A stretch of DNA of 64,000 nucleotides from Planctomycetota bacterium (GCA_003671025.1 QWPW01000001.1:62001-126000); one strand, 5' to 3'. Positions 6,840-16,839 are shown, counted from the stretch's first letter. Made by a program: numbers and translations. Notes: generated from the sequence alone by a model not told the origin.

Positions 6840-8219
6840 ATGTCTACTGCATGCGCCAATGACTCGCTCTTGACATCCATCAATCCCGCCAACGGCGAAG
6901 TCGTGGGCAGCATTGCATTCACGCCGGTCGAACACGTTGCGCGCATGGTGCAACAAGCGCACGCCGCGCAGCAAACCTGGGGTGCGTTGAGCCTGCGCGA
7001 GCGCGCCGAGATTCTTCGCCCCGCCGCGGCGCGACTCACGCAAGAGGCCGCGCGTCTTGGCGACCTCGCTTCACGCGAGTTGGGCAAGCCGCTCGCCGAA
7101 GCCGTCGGCGAGGCGACGTACACCGCGACCGCCTTCGCGCAAGAGATCGATCAGATCGTCGACGCTCTCGCGGACATCACGCGTGCTGACGCGCGCACCA
7201 CCAGCATCTTGCGTCACGCGCCGCTTGGTGTTTGCGCCGCAATTACCCCGTGGAATTTCCCCATTCTCATGCCGCATCAGTCAGTGCTGCCCGCGCTCAT
7301 CGCCGGCAACACCGTGCTGCTCAAGCCAAGCGAAGAGACCACACTCGTCGCCTGCGAATACGCTTCGATCCTCAATGAGTTTCTGCCTCACGGCGTGCTC
7401 ACGATGGTGATCGGCGATGGCACGCAAGGTCGCGCGTTGGTGCTCTCGGATGTGAATCTCATCGTCTTCACCGGCTCGCGCGAAACTGGCAAGCGCATCC
7501 TCAGCGATGCGGGTCCTTCGCTCAAGCGCGTCATTCTCGAACTCGGCGGCAAGGATCCACTCATCGTTCTTGATGATGCGGATCTTGATCTTGCCGCGGC
7601 GTTTGCGGTGCGAAACAGTTTTCGTAACGCAGGGCAAGTGTGCGTGAGCACCGAGCGCATCTATGTCGACGCGGCGGTGCGCGCAGAGTTTCTCGCCAAG
7701 ATGGTGGAGAAAACCGCGGCGCTCAAGCAAGGTGATCCGAGCGAAGAAACGACCACCGTTGGTCCGATGGTGAATGCGCGTCAGAAGGCGAAAGTCGTTG
7801 CGCAGATCGACGCTGCGATCGCCGCGGGCGCGACGGTGTTGGCGGGGGGCAGCGCGGGCAGTGGAAATTTCATTGCGCCAACCATCCTCGCGAACGTCAA
7901 TCACACGATGGAAATCATGCGCGAAGAAACCTTCGGGCCAGTCGCGTGCGTGCAGAAGTTTGACTCGCTCGATGAAGCGGTGCGCCTCGCCAACGACACG
8001 CCGTTTGGTTTAGGCGCGGCCGTGTTTGGCCGCGATGTCGCGCGCGCGGAAGGCATCGCTGCGCGCATCAACACGGGAATGGTGGGCGTGAATCAAGGGT
8101 GCGGCGGCGCCGACGGTTGCCCTTGGGTGGGCGCGAAGGACTCCGGCTACGGATTCCACTCGGGCCCTGAAGGACATCGCCAATTCGCGCAGGTTCGCGT
8201 CATTTCGCGTCCCGTCTAG
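6840..8219 (+). CDS. NAD(P)-dependent aldehyde dehydrogenase (succinate-semialdehyde dehydrogenase-like)
   Basis: A 459-residue ALDH superfamily enzyme that oxidises aldehydes to acids. Visible hallmarks are ITPWNFP, the NAD-binding FTGSRETGK, the general base Glu234 in LELGGKDP, the catalytic Cys268 in NAGQVCVS, and EETFGPVAC. It is slightly short for the family but complete. The closest style is the succinate-semialdehyde or glycolaldehyde group; the true substrate cannot be told from sequence. It follows the alcohol dehydrogenase and may act on its product. Confidence 0.92.
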   Translation: MSTACANDSLLTSINPANGEVVGSIAFTPVEHVARMVQQAHAAQQTWGALSLRERAEILRPAAARLTQEAARLGDLASRELGKPLAEAVGEATYTATAFAQEIDQIVDALADITRADARTTSILRHAPLGVCAAITPWNFPILMPHQSVLPALIAGNTVLLKPSEETTLVACEYASILNEFLPHGVLTMVIGDGTQGRALVLSDVNLIVFTGSRETGKRILSDAGPSLKRVILELGGKDPLIVLDDADLDLAAAFAVRNSFRNAGQVCVSTERIYVDAAVRAEFLAKMVEKTAALKQGDPSEETTTVGPMVNARQKAKVVAQIDAAIAAGATVLAGGSAGSGNFIAPTILANVNHTMEIMREETFGPVACVQKFDSLDEAVRLANDTPFGLGAAVFGRDVARAEGIAARINTGMVGVNQGCGGADGCPWVGAKDSGYGFHSGPEGHRQFAQVRVISRPV

Positions 8220-8253
8220 CTTGCGCGGCGTGTGCGTGTAGTCTGCGCGGCTC

Positions 8254-8871
8254 GTGTACTTCCACGCCGGAACCGCCCATCGCTTCGACGCACGCACCGT
8301 GCTCAATGCTTACGCGCAGGGTGCGTTTCCTATGGCCGATCCGTGTGGAACGATTCAGTGGATCGTCTCCGATCCTCGGTTTCTTCTGCCGATTGGCCAA
8401 CTGCATGTTCCGCGACGACTCGCGCGTCTCGCCGCGCAGAGGCCCTTTGAAATTCGCGTCGACACCGCGTTTCGTCGCGTGATGGAACATTGCGCGCAGG
8501 ATCGCGGCGGCGAAAACGTCGCATGGATCACGCCGCGCATGATCGACGTCTATTGCGAATTGCATCGCCTAGGCAACGCGCATTCCGTTGAAGCATGGCT
8601 CGGCGGCGTACTCGTCGGAGGGCTGTACGGCGTGACGCTGGGCAGCGCGTTTTTCGGCGAGAGCATGTTCACGCGACGCGAGCTCGGTGGCGCGAACGCT
8701 TCCAAGATTTGCTTGATTGCGCTCGACGCTCGACTTTCCGCCGGCGGATTCACTCTGCTCGACAGCCAAGAAGCCAACGAGCACATGGAACAATTCGGCG
8801 GCGTCGAACTTCCCTTCGATGACTACAGCTCGTTGCTCGAGCAGGCTTTACATCAATCCGCGCAGTGGTGA
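8254..8871 (+). CDS. aat: Leucyl/phenylalanyl-tRNA-protein transferase
   Basis: A 205-residue Aat that adds Leu or Phe to N-terminal Arg/Lys of proteins, marking them for ClpS/ClpAP. It has YAQGAFPMAD and IQWIVSDPR near the N-terminus, GLYGVTLGSAFFGESMF, and the ASKICLIAL helix. The start is GTG at 8254, 34 bases after the aldehyde dehydrogenase stop. The usual partners clpA and clpS are not nearby. Confidence 0.93.
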   Translation: MYFHAGTAHRFDARTVLNAYAQGAFPMADPCGTIQWIVSDPRFLLPIGQLHVPRRLARLAAQRPFEIRVDTAFRRVMEHCAQDRGGENVAWITPRMIDVYCELHRLGNAHSVEAWLGGVLVGGLYGVTLGSAFFGESMFTRRELGGANASKICLIALDARLSAGGFTLLDSQEANEHMEQFGGVELPFDDYSSLLEQALHQSAQW

Positions 8872-9312
8872 GCGAGATCGGCTCACGGTCGCGGCCCTCA
8901 TTGCATCTGCTCGAGCGGCGCTGAATTTTGCGAAATACTTTGACAATCGCAGCGGTTCACTTGCAGACGGCAGGAACCGCGGCATAATCGGACTGCTCGG
9001 AAGGAACACAGGGAGCGCTTCATGCGCTGTTTGGGTTCCTTTTGTCGTGGATGGCCTTCGCACTTCGTGCATCAGCCCCCGCTCGACACCGGTCGCCCTC
9101 ACAGCGCCGAACCACTCACTGCGTTTCGTTTCATCTCTGGTTGTCCAACCAGAATGTTTTGTCCGCGTTCTGACCGTGTTCTGTCCCTACACCCTGTCTC
9201 GGGTTCCTGCGCGTCACGTGTCCAACGCGATGCGCGCAAACTCTTCACGCGCTCGAATCGCCGTAGTTTCGGTTCTCGCCCGATTCTCGTAACGCCTATT
9301 TCCGGAGGCTTT
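8872..9312. other. 440-base intergenic leader upstream of the PEP-CTERM gene
   Basis: No credible gene is seen. An open frame runs in from 9022 in phase with the PEP-CTERM gene but lacks a start signal and reads as low-complexity sequence. A possible promoter lies at 8961-8988. The long leader (about 320 bases from that site to the ATG) could hold regulatory RNA, but nothing specific was identified. Confidence 0.5.
8961..8988 (+). promoter_or_regulatory. Possible sigma70-type promoter
   Basis: TTGCAG at 8961-8966 and CATAAT at 8983-8988 are spaced by 16 bases and stand ahead of the PEP-CTERM gene. This is a weak, by-eye match in a GC-rich genome. Confidence 0.3.
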
Positions 9313-9927
9313 ATGCGCAAGGTCACTCTTCTCACTGCAACTCTCGCAGTCACTGCCGTTGCATCGATTACTTCGATGTCGAGCGCGGCCGTCATCGTCT
9401 TCACCAATGAATTCGTGTGGAACGCCTACACCGCCGCTAGCGATCTCTCGCTGGTGGACGAAAACTTCGCTGCGTACGACGGGTTCTACCCAACGGGCGT
9501 AAGCGGCACGATCGACGGAGTCATGTGGAGCGCGAACGCTGCCGGCGGCATCTTCTGCCAAGGCGGAATGCTCTCGACGAACAGTCCCGCCGCGTTGGTG
9601 TTGGATTGCGCTGGCTCGGGCGTGCAAGGAATCGCGGGCAATGTCTTCGGAACTGACATCGACTTCAACGTGGTTCCCAGCATCGTCACCATGAGCCTCG
9701 CCGACGGCACCAGCTACATGGGCTTCATCGATTCGTCCTCGTCGTTCATCGGCTTCTACTCGACGACCTCGTCGATCACGTCGCTCACGATCGTCGCCCA
9801 ACCATTCGCGGGTTCGGACAGTGTCTACGCCACCGTGGACAACCTCACCTTCGCCGTGGTTCCAGCGCCGAGTGCGTTGGCACTGTTGGGCCTCGCCGGC
9901 GCGGCGATGGGTCGCCGTCGTCGCTGA
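9313..9927 (+). CDS. PEP-CTERM-sorted secreted protein
   Basis: A 204-residue exported protein. It has an N-terminal signal peptide (MRKVTLLTATLAVTAVASI, cleavage near SSA-AV) and a C-terminal sorting tag. The tag reads VPAPSALALLGLAGAAMGRRRR, split here as the Pro-x-Pro motif, a hydrophobic helix, and a basic tail, as in the PEP-CTERM/exosortase system. The middle is Ser/Thr/Asp-rich beta-type sequence without recognised catalytic residues. The start is set by a clear CCGGAGG ribosome binding site at 9302-9308. No exosortase gene lies in the window. A strong terminator follows. Confidence 0.88.
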   Translation: MRKVTLLTATLAVTAVASITSMSSAAVIVFTNEFVWNAYTAASDLSLVDENFAAYDGFYPTGVSGTIDGVMWSANAAGGIFCQGGMLSTNSPAALVLDCAGSGVQGIAGNVFGTDIDFNVVPSIVTMSLADGTSYMGFIDSSSSFIGFYSTTSSITSLTIVAQPFAGSDSVYATVDNLTFAVVPAPSALALLGLAGAAMGRRRR

Positions 9928-9951
9928 GTGACACGAAAGAAACGTAGAACG

Positions 9952-9980
9952 ACAAACCCCGCGTTTGACGCGGGGTTTGT
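9952..9980. terminator. Bidirectional intrinsic terminator
   Basis: Perfect 13-bp arms ACAAACCCCGCGT (9952-9964) and ACGCGGGGTTTGT (9968-9980) enclose a 3-base loop, followed on the plus strand by a T-rich run. It lies between the convergent PEP-CTERM and ychF genes. Confidence 0.9.
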
Positions 9981-10020
9981 TGCTTTTGATTGTTTCGTTT
10001 CTCGCGCGCGCGTGTGCCCA

Positions 10021-11109
10021 TCACACGTTGAACAAGAAGTGCGTGATGTCGCCATCATGCATCACATAGGTCTTGCCTTCCGCGCGCAAACGACCAGCTT
10101 CGCGAATCGCTTTCTCGCTGCCGTACTGTTCGAGATCCGCCAAGGTGTAGATTTCGGCGCGAATGAAGCCGCGTTCGAAATCGGTGTGAATCACGCCCGC
10201 AGCTTGCGGCGCGGTGAAACCCTTGTGAATCGTCCACGCGCGAACCTCTTTCTCGCCCGCGGTGAAATAGCTTTGCAATCCGAGCAAGTCGTAGGTGCCA
10301 CGCACAACGACCGCGAGCGCAGGCTCTTTCATGCCGAGGCTCTCCAGCATTTCGACGCGATCGGCGGGTTCCATCTCCGCGAGTTCGCTTTCGATCTTCG
10401 CGCAGACGACCACGACTTGACCACCCGTGGAACTCGCGTGCGCACGCACGCGCGCGACGAGTTCGCCTTCGTTCGCCAGCTGCGCTTCGTCGACATTCGC
10501 GACGTAGAGCGTGGGCTTCGCGGTCATCATGCCCAGGCTCTTGAGCAACTTCGTCTCGTCAGGATCAAAGCTCTCGCTGCGCACAGGCTTCGCCGCATTA
10601 AGCGCTGCGAAGCATTTCTCAAACACGCTCACGCGAAGGATCTGCTCCTTGTCACCTGACTTCGCGAGTCGACGCGATTTGTCGAGCGATTGCTCAACGA
10701 CTTGCAAGTCCGCAAGCATCAACTCAGTTTCAATCGTGCCAATATCGCGCAGCGGATCAACCGTGCCTTCGACATGCATGACATCAGGATCCGCAAAGCA
10801 GCGCACCACATGGAGAATCGCATCGACCTCACGAATGTGGCTGAGAAATTTGTTGCCGAGGCCTTCACCAGTCGACGCGCCCTTCACGATGCCCGCGATG
10901 TCAACCAAGCGAAGCGCCGCAGGAATCACCTTCTGCGTCTTCACATGTTTCTGGATGCGATTGAGTCGATCATCGGGAACACTCACTACGCCGATATTTG
11001 GCTCGATGGTGCAGAACGGATAGTTCGCCGCCTCGATGCCTGCAGCAGTGAGGGCGTTGAAGAGCGTGCTCTTTCCGACGTTGGGTAGACCGACGATTCC
11101 AGCTTCCAT
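10021..11109 (-). CDS. ychF: Redox-responsive ATPase/GTPase YchF (Obg family)
   Basis: A 362-residue protein, the usual YchF length. It shows the P-loop [14 protein letters not shown], the [12 protein letters not shown] switch region, YVANVDE (NVDE in place of NKxD, typical of YchF's ATP preference), and the C-terminal TGS domain ending [12 protein letters not shown]. It binds ribosomes and is linked to oxidative-stress control. The ATG at 11109 (MEAGIVG) is chosen because the family starts there; the frame remains open for 132 codons upstream without family sequence. It is divergent from the RND adaptor gene. Confidence 0.95.
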   Translation of the reverse strand: MEAGIVGLPNVGKSTLFNALTAAGIEAANYPFCTIEPNIGVVSVPDDRLNRIQKHVKTQKVIPAALRLVDIAGIVKGASTGEGLGNKFLSHIREVDAILHVVRCFADPDVMHVEGTVDPLRDIGTIETELMLADLQVVEQSLDKSRRLAKSGDKEQILRVSVFEKCFAALNAAKPVRSESFDPDETKLLKSLGMMTAKPTLYVANVDEAQLANEGELVARVRAHASSTGGQVVVVCAKIESELAEMEPADRVEMLESLGMKEPALAVVVRGTYDLLGLQSYFTAGEKEVRAWTIHKGFTAPQAAGVIHTDFERGFIRAEIYTLADLEQYGSEKAIREAGRLRAEGKTYVMHDGDITHFLFNV

Positions 11110-11197
11110 AGTGCAACCTCTGTGTTCGTTTGAAGGGGGCGAATGGTAGCGCGCGCGCGCGTCTTTGCGGCACACGTTGCCCGTATCATTGGTCCCC

Positions 11198-12478
11198 ATG
11201 CTGTGTCTGAACTCTGCGTTTGCGCGCTCAATATCGGTTTGCGTCGTGATCTCTTCGTGCATTGCCTTGCCTTGCGTGTCCGCCGCGCAAGAGAAAGCCT
11301 CCTCATATGGACCTCCACCAACCGCAGTGCGGGTGGTCGCGGTGACGGAGCAGTCGCTGGCGCCGCGCAAGCAAGTCTTCGGCGAATTGCGCCCCGCACG
11401 GTTCTCGACCATCGCCAGCGAAGAGGCGGGCATCGTGCGCAGCGTGCTCGTGCGCGAGGGCGATCTCATCGAGCGTGGCGCGGTGATCGCGAAGCTTGAT
11501 GGCACGCGTCTTCACATCGAAGTAAAGATGAATTTGCACAACATCGCGTCGGCAGAAGCGATGGTCGCGGAGCGCAGTGCGTCATTGCTCATGCAGCAGC
11601 GTCAGCTCGAACTGATTCGCAAGGCCAGCGAGGAGGGCGCGACCAATCCGCGCGAAATCCTCGATGCGCAAAGCAAATCCGACATCGCCAAGAGTCAATC
11701 GGAACAGGTTGCCCAGAGCATGCAAGCGTTGGAGAAGACTAAGGAGTTGCTCACCAAACGCCTCGGCGATCTCGATTTACGCGCGCCCTTTGGCGGCGTG
11801 GTGGTGAAGAAACATACCGAGGTCGGCGAGTGGATCTCGGAAGGCGCGCCCATCATTGACCTCGCAGAAACTGCGATGCTCGAAGCGTGGTTTGAGGTTC
11901 CGCAAGAGTTGTTTGAAGCGGCCGTCGCCGAAGTCGGGCGCACGCGCGGCGAGCCAACCACTCCAAGCCCCATCGAAGTGCGTACCGCGTCGCAAACGCG
12001 CGTGGTGGGAAAAGCGCTGCGCGTGATTCCCGCGATCGATCCTCGTTCGCGCACCTTCTATGCGGTGCTTGATGTGACCAATGAGAACGGCGCTCTCGCC
12101 GCAGGTTTAGCGCTGACGGCGTACGTACCTGCAGGTCCACTCACACCGCGATTGATCATCCCCAAGGACGCGCTACTACGCGGCGATGCAGGAGCATTCG
12201 TGTACGCAGTGCGCGGAGGTGTTGCCGTTCCTGTGAACGTGCGTGTTGCGTTTCCAGTTGGTGACAACGTCGCACTCGAAGCTTGCGCGCTTGAAAGCAC
12301 AGACCAAGTCGTAGTCGAAGGCAACGAGCGACTCATGCCGATGTCCGCAGTCGTCGCCATCGAAACGCCGCGTACCGCGACACCGACGACAGCAACAACA
12401 GCGTCGCCAACGACGGGAACTCCAACGACCGCAACTCCCGTCGCCGCAGGTTCGCCGGAGACGGCGGGTGACTCGTGA
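11198..12478 (+). CDS. RND efflux periplasmic adaptor (membrane fusion protein)
   Basis: A 426-residue HlyD/AcrA-family adaptor that links an inner-membrane RND pump to the outer membrane. It has a signal peptide ending near VSAAQ, a split lipoyl half-motif ([22 protein letters not shown]), a helical hairpin around residues 115-190 with high Glu/Gln/Lys, the second half-motif [18 protein letters not shown], and a beta-barrel domain. The last 40 residues are a Thr/Ala/Pro-rich tail. The ATG at 11198 gives a proper signal peptide; a TTG at 11165 is the alternative. Its stop overlaps the pump gene start (GTGA), so they are translated together. Confidence 0.9.
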   Translation: MLCLNSAFARSISVCVVISSCIALPCVSAAQEKASSYGPPPTAVRVVAVTEQSLAPRKQVFGELRPARFSTIASEEAGIVRSVLVREGDLIERGAVIAKLDGTRLHIEVKMNLHNIASAEAMVAERSASLLMQQRQLELIRKASEEGATNPREILDAQSKSDIAKSQSEQVAQSMQALEKTKELLTKRLGDLDLRAPFGGVVVKKHTEVGEWISEGAPIIDLAETAMLEAWFEVPQELFEAAVAEVGRTRGEPTTPSPIEVRTASQTRVVGKALRVIPAIDPRSRTFYAVLDVTNENGALAAGLALTAYVPAGPLTPRLIIPKDALLRGDAGAFVYAVRGGVAVPVNVRVAFPVGDNVALEACALESTDQVVVEGNERLMPMSAVVAIETPRTATPTTATTASPTTGTPTTATPVAAGSPETAGDS

Positions 12479-15400
12479 AGATTGTTGAAGGATCGATTCG
12501 CCAACCCGTCACAGTGTTGGTTGGTGTGTTGTTGGTGTTGCTCTGCGCGGTGATCGCGGTGCGCGAAGTTCCCGTGCAACTCACGCCTGATGTTGATGAC
12601 ACCATCGTGAGCATCTCGACGATGTGGCCCGATGCGTCGCCGCAAGAAGTCGAGCAATCCATCGTCGAAAAGCAGGAAGAAAAGCTGCAAGGCGTCGCAG
12701 GTGTGCGCACGATGACCAGCAGCGCCACGCAAGGTTCCGCGTCGGTTCGCCTTGAGTTTGCGCCGGGCACCGACAAGGACGCGGCCATTCGCGAAGTGAG
12801 CGATCGCTTGCGCCAAGTGAGCGCGTATCCCTTTGGCGTTGATGAACCCGTCGTCGAAGCGAGCGATCCGGAGAACAAGGATTACATCGCATGGATCGTG
12901 CTCTCTGCAGGTGAAGGCGCGATGCGTGATGGTGCGCCGTTTGATATTCGCACGATGCAAGAGTTTGCTGTCGATCGAGTCAAGCCACAGCTTGAGCGCG
13001 TGCAAGGCGTCGCCGAAGTTAACGTTCTTGGTGGTCGCGAAAAAGCGCTGCAAGTGCGCGTCGATCCATCAGCACTCGCAGCACGCGGGGTGACCATGAC
13101 TCAACTCGCCAACGCGTTGCGCGCGGCGAATCAAAATGCACCTGCGGGCAGCGTCACCGAATCGAAGCGCGATGTGGTGCTGCGTTGCGTGGGGCAATTC
13201 GAATCGGTGCTCGATGTCGAGCGCGTCGCCATTGCGCAGGGCGCGGGTGGGCCGATTCTGGTGAGCGATGTCGCGCAAGTCGTTGAGGCGTGGAAGGAAG
13301 CGCGCAGTTTCGTGCGTTCTCAAGGCGTTTCCGTGCTGGCGATCAATGTGCAGAAAGAAGTGGGAACCAACGTCATCGAGGTGATGGAAGGGGTCAAGGT
13401 CGCTCTCGCGCAACTGGCATTGACGGGCGGAGTGCTCGACACCGAGTCCAAAGAGTTGCAACTCAGCGCGCCACTCACCGCCAAGTTGGTCTTCGATCAA
13501 ACGGTGTACATCGACGACGCGCTCAATCTCGTGCTCAACAACATCTGGCAAGGCGGCTTGTTGGCCGTGATCACGCTGATGGTGTTCCTTCGCTCGTGGC
13601 GCAGCATCGTGATCGTGGGCACCAGCGTTCCGCTCGCAGTGATCGCGACGGTGGTAGTCATGCTCTCGATGGGTCGAACCATCAACGTGGTGAGTCTCGC
13701 CGGACTCGCGTTTGCCATCGGCACGCTCATCGACAACTCCATCGTGGTGTTGGAAAATGTCGTACGCCACATGGAAATGGGCAAAGACGCGCGTCGCGCC
13801 GCACTGGTGGGAACGCAAGAAGTCGCGGGCGCCATTCTGGGATCGACTCTCGCGACGTGCGTGGTCTTCATTCCGATCTTCTTGATCGGTGATGAAGTCG
13901 GTCAACTGTTTCGCGACATCTCGCTGGCGATTTTGATTTCGAATCTGCTTTCGATGGTGGTCTCGATCACGGTGACTCCGTGCGCGTGCGCATATTTGTT
14001 GAAGGCCCCTAAGCGCGCAACGGATGCAGCTTCGATCGCGGCGCTCAGCAGCAAGCCCGCGCGCGTAGGACTTGGTGAACGATTCGCCACGGGAATTGCG
14101 CGCTGGATCTTCTCGATATCGCGTCGCAAGTTGGCCAGCGTCGCGTTCGTGATGATCATGATGTTGGCATCGTTGGCAGGAAGCTATTACTTGATGCCGC
14201 CGTCGGATTACTTGCCCAAGGGAAACCGCAACTTGGTGTTTGGTTTGATCTTGCCGCCACCAGGAACATCGAGTGCGATGCAAGAAGAACTCGCGCAACG
14301 CGTGGAAAAAACCGTGGCGCCGTATTGGGAACGCATGATGCCTGAGCGCGGCACGACAGAGCGCGCCGCTGCCGAAAGTGCGCTGCCCAAGGTCGCGGTC
14401 ACTCCGTGGATGGCCTTCAAGTTCGGCAAAGAAGTGCAACCCGCGCCGCTGGAAAACTATTTCGTAGTCGGCTTCGGTCCAACGATGTTTCACGGCGGAA
14501 TTGCCGCCGAGCCTGAACGAGCGAGTTACAACGAACATCTTCTCGCGCACGCAACGCGCAGCGAAGTGCTTCCGGGCACGATGGCGTTTGCGTTTCAAGT
14601 TCCGCTCTTTCGTACCAGCGGTTCATCAGGCAGCGCGGTCGCTGTTGATTTGCGCAGCGATGAACTCGAAGATGTGAAACGCGCGGCGGAGCGCATGATG
14701 ATGCGCTTGACCGGAGCGTTTGGACCGCGCTCGGTGCAGCCCGACCCCGCGAACTTCGCGACACCAGGATTGGAAATGCGCGTGCGTCCTGATCAGCGCC
14801 GCATCTCGGATGCAGGCATTTTGCCCGAGGATTTGACGCTTTCCGTCGCCGCTGCGGGCGATGGTGCGCTCATCGACGAGTATCGCGCGGGCGGCGACTT
14901 CATCGATCTCATCATCATCAATCGCGCCAGTGCCGAAGCGGCGGCAACGCGGCGCTCCACTGATCTTGACGAAGTTCTGAACGTTCCTGTCGCGCTTCCT
15001 AGCGGACGACTGGTGACGGTCGGACAGTTGGCCGACGTAGAACGCGGCGCGAGTGATACGCAGATCAATCACGTCGATCGTCAACGATCGGTGCGTCTGC
15101 AAGTGACACCACCGCCCACGATGTCGCTCGAAGAGGCAGTGACATCCATCGAGAAAGAACTCGCAGCGGGGCGCGCGGATGGATCGATTCCTGGCGGCGT
15201 CGTGAGCGAAGTTTCGGGCACAGCGAGCGCCTTGGCGCAAGTGCGCGGTCAACTGATCGGTGACGGAAGCGCCATCGGACTCATCACCAGCACGGTGTTC
15301 CTCGCACTCTTAGTGTGCTACTTGGTGATGGCCGTGTTGTTCCAGAGTTTCGTGCTGCCGTTCGTGATCATGTTTAGCGTGCCGCTTGCGGCAGTAGGCG

Positions 15401-15885
15401 GATTTGCGGCGCTGTTTGCAGTGTTCATCGTGAGCTTGACCAGTCCCACGCTGCCCATGCAATCGCTCGATGTATTGACCATGCTCGGCTTCGTGATCCT
15501 CATTGGAGTCGTGGTCAACAACGCGATTCTGCTGGTTCATCAGACGCTCAACTTCCAACGTGGCACTGCGGATGAAACTCCTTCAGACGCGTCGTTTCGT
15601 GGACTTGTCGGCGCGCCCAAAGTGATCGTGGGCGGAAAACTTCCCCTGCGCGCAGCCATCGCCGAGAGCGTGCGCACGCGCGTGCGTCCGATCTTGATGA
15701 GCGCGTTCACCAGCGTGGCGGGACTGCTGCCGTTGGTCTTCGCGCCCGGCGCGGGCAGCGAGCTCTATCGCGGACTCGGCGCTGTCATGGGCGGCGGCTT
15801 GTTGGTCTCGACCATCTTCACGATTGTTGTCGTGCCATTGGTGATGGCGGTGCTCGTGCGCGACGATGCGCCGAGCGCGACGTGA
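12475..15885 (+). CDS. RND efflux pump, AcrB/HAE1 family
   Basis: A 1136-residue inner-membrane transporter with the classical two-fold repeat: a TM helix, a large periplasmic loop, then six TM helices, repeated. The N-terminal VEGSIRQPVTVLVGVLLVL helix, PQEVEQSIVEKQEE and GVRTMTSSATQGSASV are typical of the porter domain. In TM4 the proton-relay site reads GTLIDNSIVVLEN, with Asp-Asn in place of the Asp-Asp pair, and TM10 has VVNNAILLV. It is longer than AcrB because of inserts near residues 510-540 and 1020-1050. It may export the product of the neighbouring polyene locus; that is inference from location only. Confidence 0.92.
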   Translation: MKIVEGSIRQPVTVLVGVLLVLLCAVIAVREVPVQLTPDVDDTIVSISTMWPDASPQEVEQSIVEKQEEKLQGVAGVRTMTSSATQGSASVRLEFAPGTDKDAAIREVSDRLRQVSAYPFGVDEPVVEASDPENKDYIAWIVLSAGEGAMRDGAPFDIRTMQEFAVDRVKPQLERVQGVAEVNVLGGREKALQVRVDPSALAARGVTMTQLANALRAANQNAPAGSVTESKRDVVLRCVGQFESVLDVERVAIAQGAGGPILVSDVAQVVEAWKEARSFVRSQGVSVLAINVQKEVGTNVIEVMEGVKVALAQLALTGGVLDTESKELQLSAPLTAKLVFDQTVYIDDALNLVLNNIWQGGLLAVITLMVFLRSWRSIVIVGTSVPLAVIATVVVMLSMGRTINVVSLAGLAFAIGTLIDNSIVVLENVVRHMEMGKDARRAALVGTQEVAGAILGSTLATCVVFIPIFLIGDEVGQLFRDISLAILISNLLSMVVSITVTPCACAYLLKAPKRATDAASIAALSSKPARVGLGERFATGIARWIFSISRRKLASVAFVMIMMLASLAGSYYLMPPSDYLPKGNRNLVFGLILPPPGTSSAMQEELAQRVEKTVAPYWERMMPERGTTERAAAESALPKVAVTPWMAFKFGKEVQPAPLENYFVVGFGPTMFHGGIAAEPERASYNEHLLAHATRSEVLPGTMAFAFQVPLFRTSGSSGSAVAVDLRSDELEDVKRAAERMMMRLTGAFGPRSVQPDPANFATPGLEMRVRPDQRRISDAGILPEDLTLSVAAAGDGALIDEYRAGGDFIDLIIINRASAEAAATRRSTDLDEVLNVPVALPSGRLVTVGQLADVERGASDTQINHVDRQRSVRLQVTPPPTMSLEEAVTSIEKELAAGRADGSIPGGVVSEVSGTASALAQVRGQLIGDGSAIGLITSTVFLALLVCYLVMAVLFQSFVLPFVIMFSVPLAAVGGFAALFAVFIVSLTSPTLPMQSLDVLTMLGFVILIGVVVNNAILLVHQTLNFQRGTADETPSDASFRGLVGAPKVIVGGKLPLRAAIAESVRTRVRPILMSAFTSVAGLLPLVFAPGAGSELYRGLGAVMGGGLLVSTIFTIVVVPLVMAVLVRDDAPSAT

Positions 15886-15960
15886 TTGATGATGATTGCA
15901 ACGTTGCATGGTGTCTTTCGCGCTTCGCTCATGGCGAATCACTTGGAGTACGCTGCGCCA

Positions 15961-16506
15961 ATGACTGAGCAACACTCTGAACATGGGCAGAAGGTCGCCG
16001 CAAAAATTGCGCCGTCGCTGCTGCTGGAAATCGATGTGGCGATCGATGTGTTGCTCGCGACCGAGCCAACCAAAGCGGGCCCGCAGTGGGGCGCGATGCA
16101 CAAGTTGTTGCTTCGCGCCAAGGTCGATCCCAAGTCAATCATGGCGTTGGTGATGGCACGCGATGGCGCAGGATTGCAAACCCTCGCGCGGCGTCTGCAC
16201 GGCGAAATCATCGCTGAAGCCGCGGAAAAACCAGCGATCGCCGCAACACCCCTCGCCGACGCCGACACGATGAGGTCCGCGCTCAAGGCCTTTCGCAAGC
16301 GTCTTAAGATCACTCGTCTCGATGCCGAGAGTCGTCTTGGCGTCGGTCCCATGACCGGCGGACGAAGTCACAACATCGACGCGATCATTCCGCCGAGCGA
16401 CTTCGCGCGCAGCGTTTGGGAATCTTTGGTCACCACCGGCAAACTGCGCAACACTGGCGCGGGCTTCTACGCGTTGGTCGATGATCACGACTCGTCGGAT
16501 TCGTGA
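15961..16506 (+). CDS. Conserved-looking protein of unknown function
   Basis: A 181-residue soluble protein without signal peptide or membrane segment. The frame opens at 15886 but the ATG at 15961 (MTEQHSEHG) is the more natural start. The N-terminal half is helical (LLLEIDVAIDVLLATE). The C-terminal part has a Gly/Ser-rich GVGPMTGGRSHN segment and a final GAGFYALVDD, resembling a small winged-helix-like tail. No family is recognised. It lies between the RND pump and the acyl carrier protein, all on the plus strand, and could belong to either module. Confidence 0.6.
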   Translation: MTEQHSEHGQKVAAKIAPSLLLEIDVAIDVLLATEPTKAGPQWGAMHKLLLRAKVDPKSIMALVMARDGAGLQTLARRLHGEIIAEAAEKPAIAATPLADADTMRSALKAFRKRLKITRLDAESRLGVGPMTGGRSHNIDAIIPPSDFARSVWESLVTTGKLRNTGAGFYALVDDHDSSDS

Positions 16507-16569
16507 GTCGCATGGCTCGTCGCCTTACTGCGAGTACGCTCGCTGGCATCTTTCGTAGGAGTACCTCGC

Positions 16570-16839
16570 GTGTCGGCAACCCGAGAGCAGATCTTTCAAA
16601 CCGTGTGCGACATCATCCATACCGATCTCAAGTTTTCGGGAATGGATGTGACGGATGACCTCGAACTCGTCGGCGGAGGACTCGCGCTTGACTCGCTTGA
16701 TCTGCTCATGCTGGTGACAGGAATCGAGAAACGTTTCGGCCACAAGATTGCGACCAAGAGCCTCAATCGCGACACCATGGGAACGGTGGGGCGATTCGTC
16801 GACTTTGCACAGAGTGAACTCGCGGCATCGAAGACGTGA
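16570..16839 (+). CDS. Acyl carrier protein
   Basis: An 89-residue carrier protein. The phosphopantetheine attachment motif is GLALDSLDLLML, with the Ser of DSLD as the modification site, followed by the helix IEKRFG. Start is GTG at 16570 with AGGAG at 16557-16561. It differs from housekeeping AcpP (no DSLDTVEL), which suggests a dedicated carrier for the polyene-like pathway. Its stop overlaps the dehydratase start by GTGA, so the two are coupled. Confidence 0.9.
   Translation: MSATREQIFQTVCDIIHTDLKFSGMDVTDDLELVGGGLALDSLDLLMLVTGIEKRFGHKIATKSLNRDTMGTVGRFVDFAQSELAASKT

Noticed and set aside
13069-14598. 509-residue minus-strand frame inside the RND pump gene
   Set aside because: His/Arg/Asp-rich antisense sequence with no family features; the plus-strand RND protein is unambiguous.
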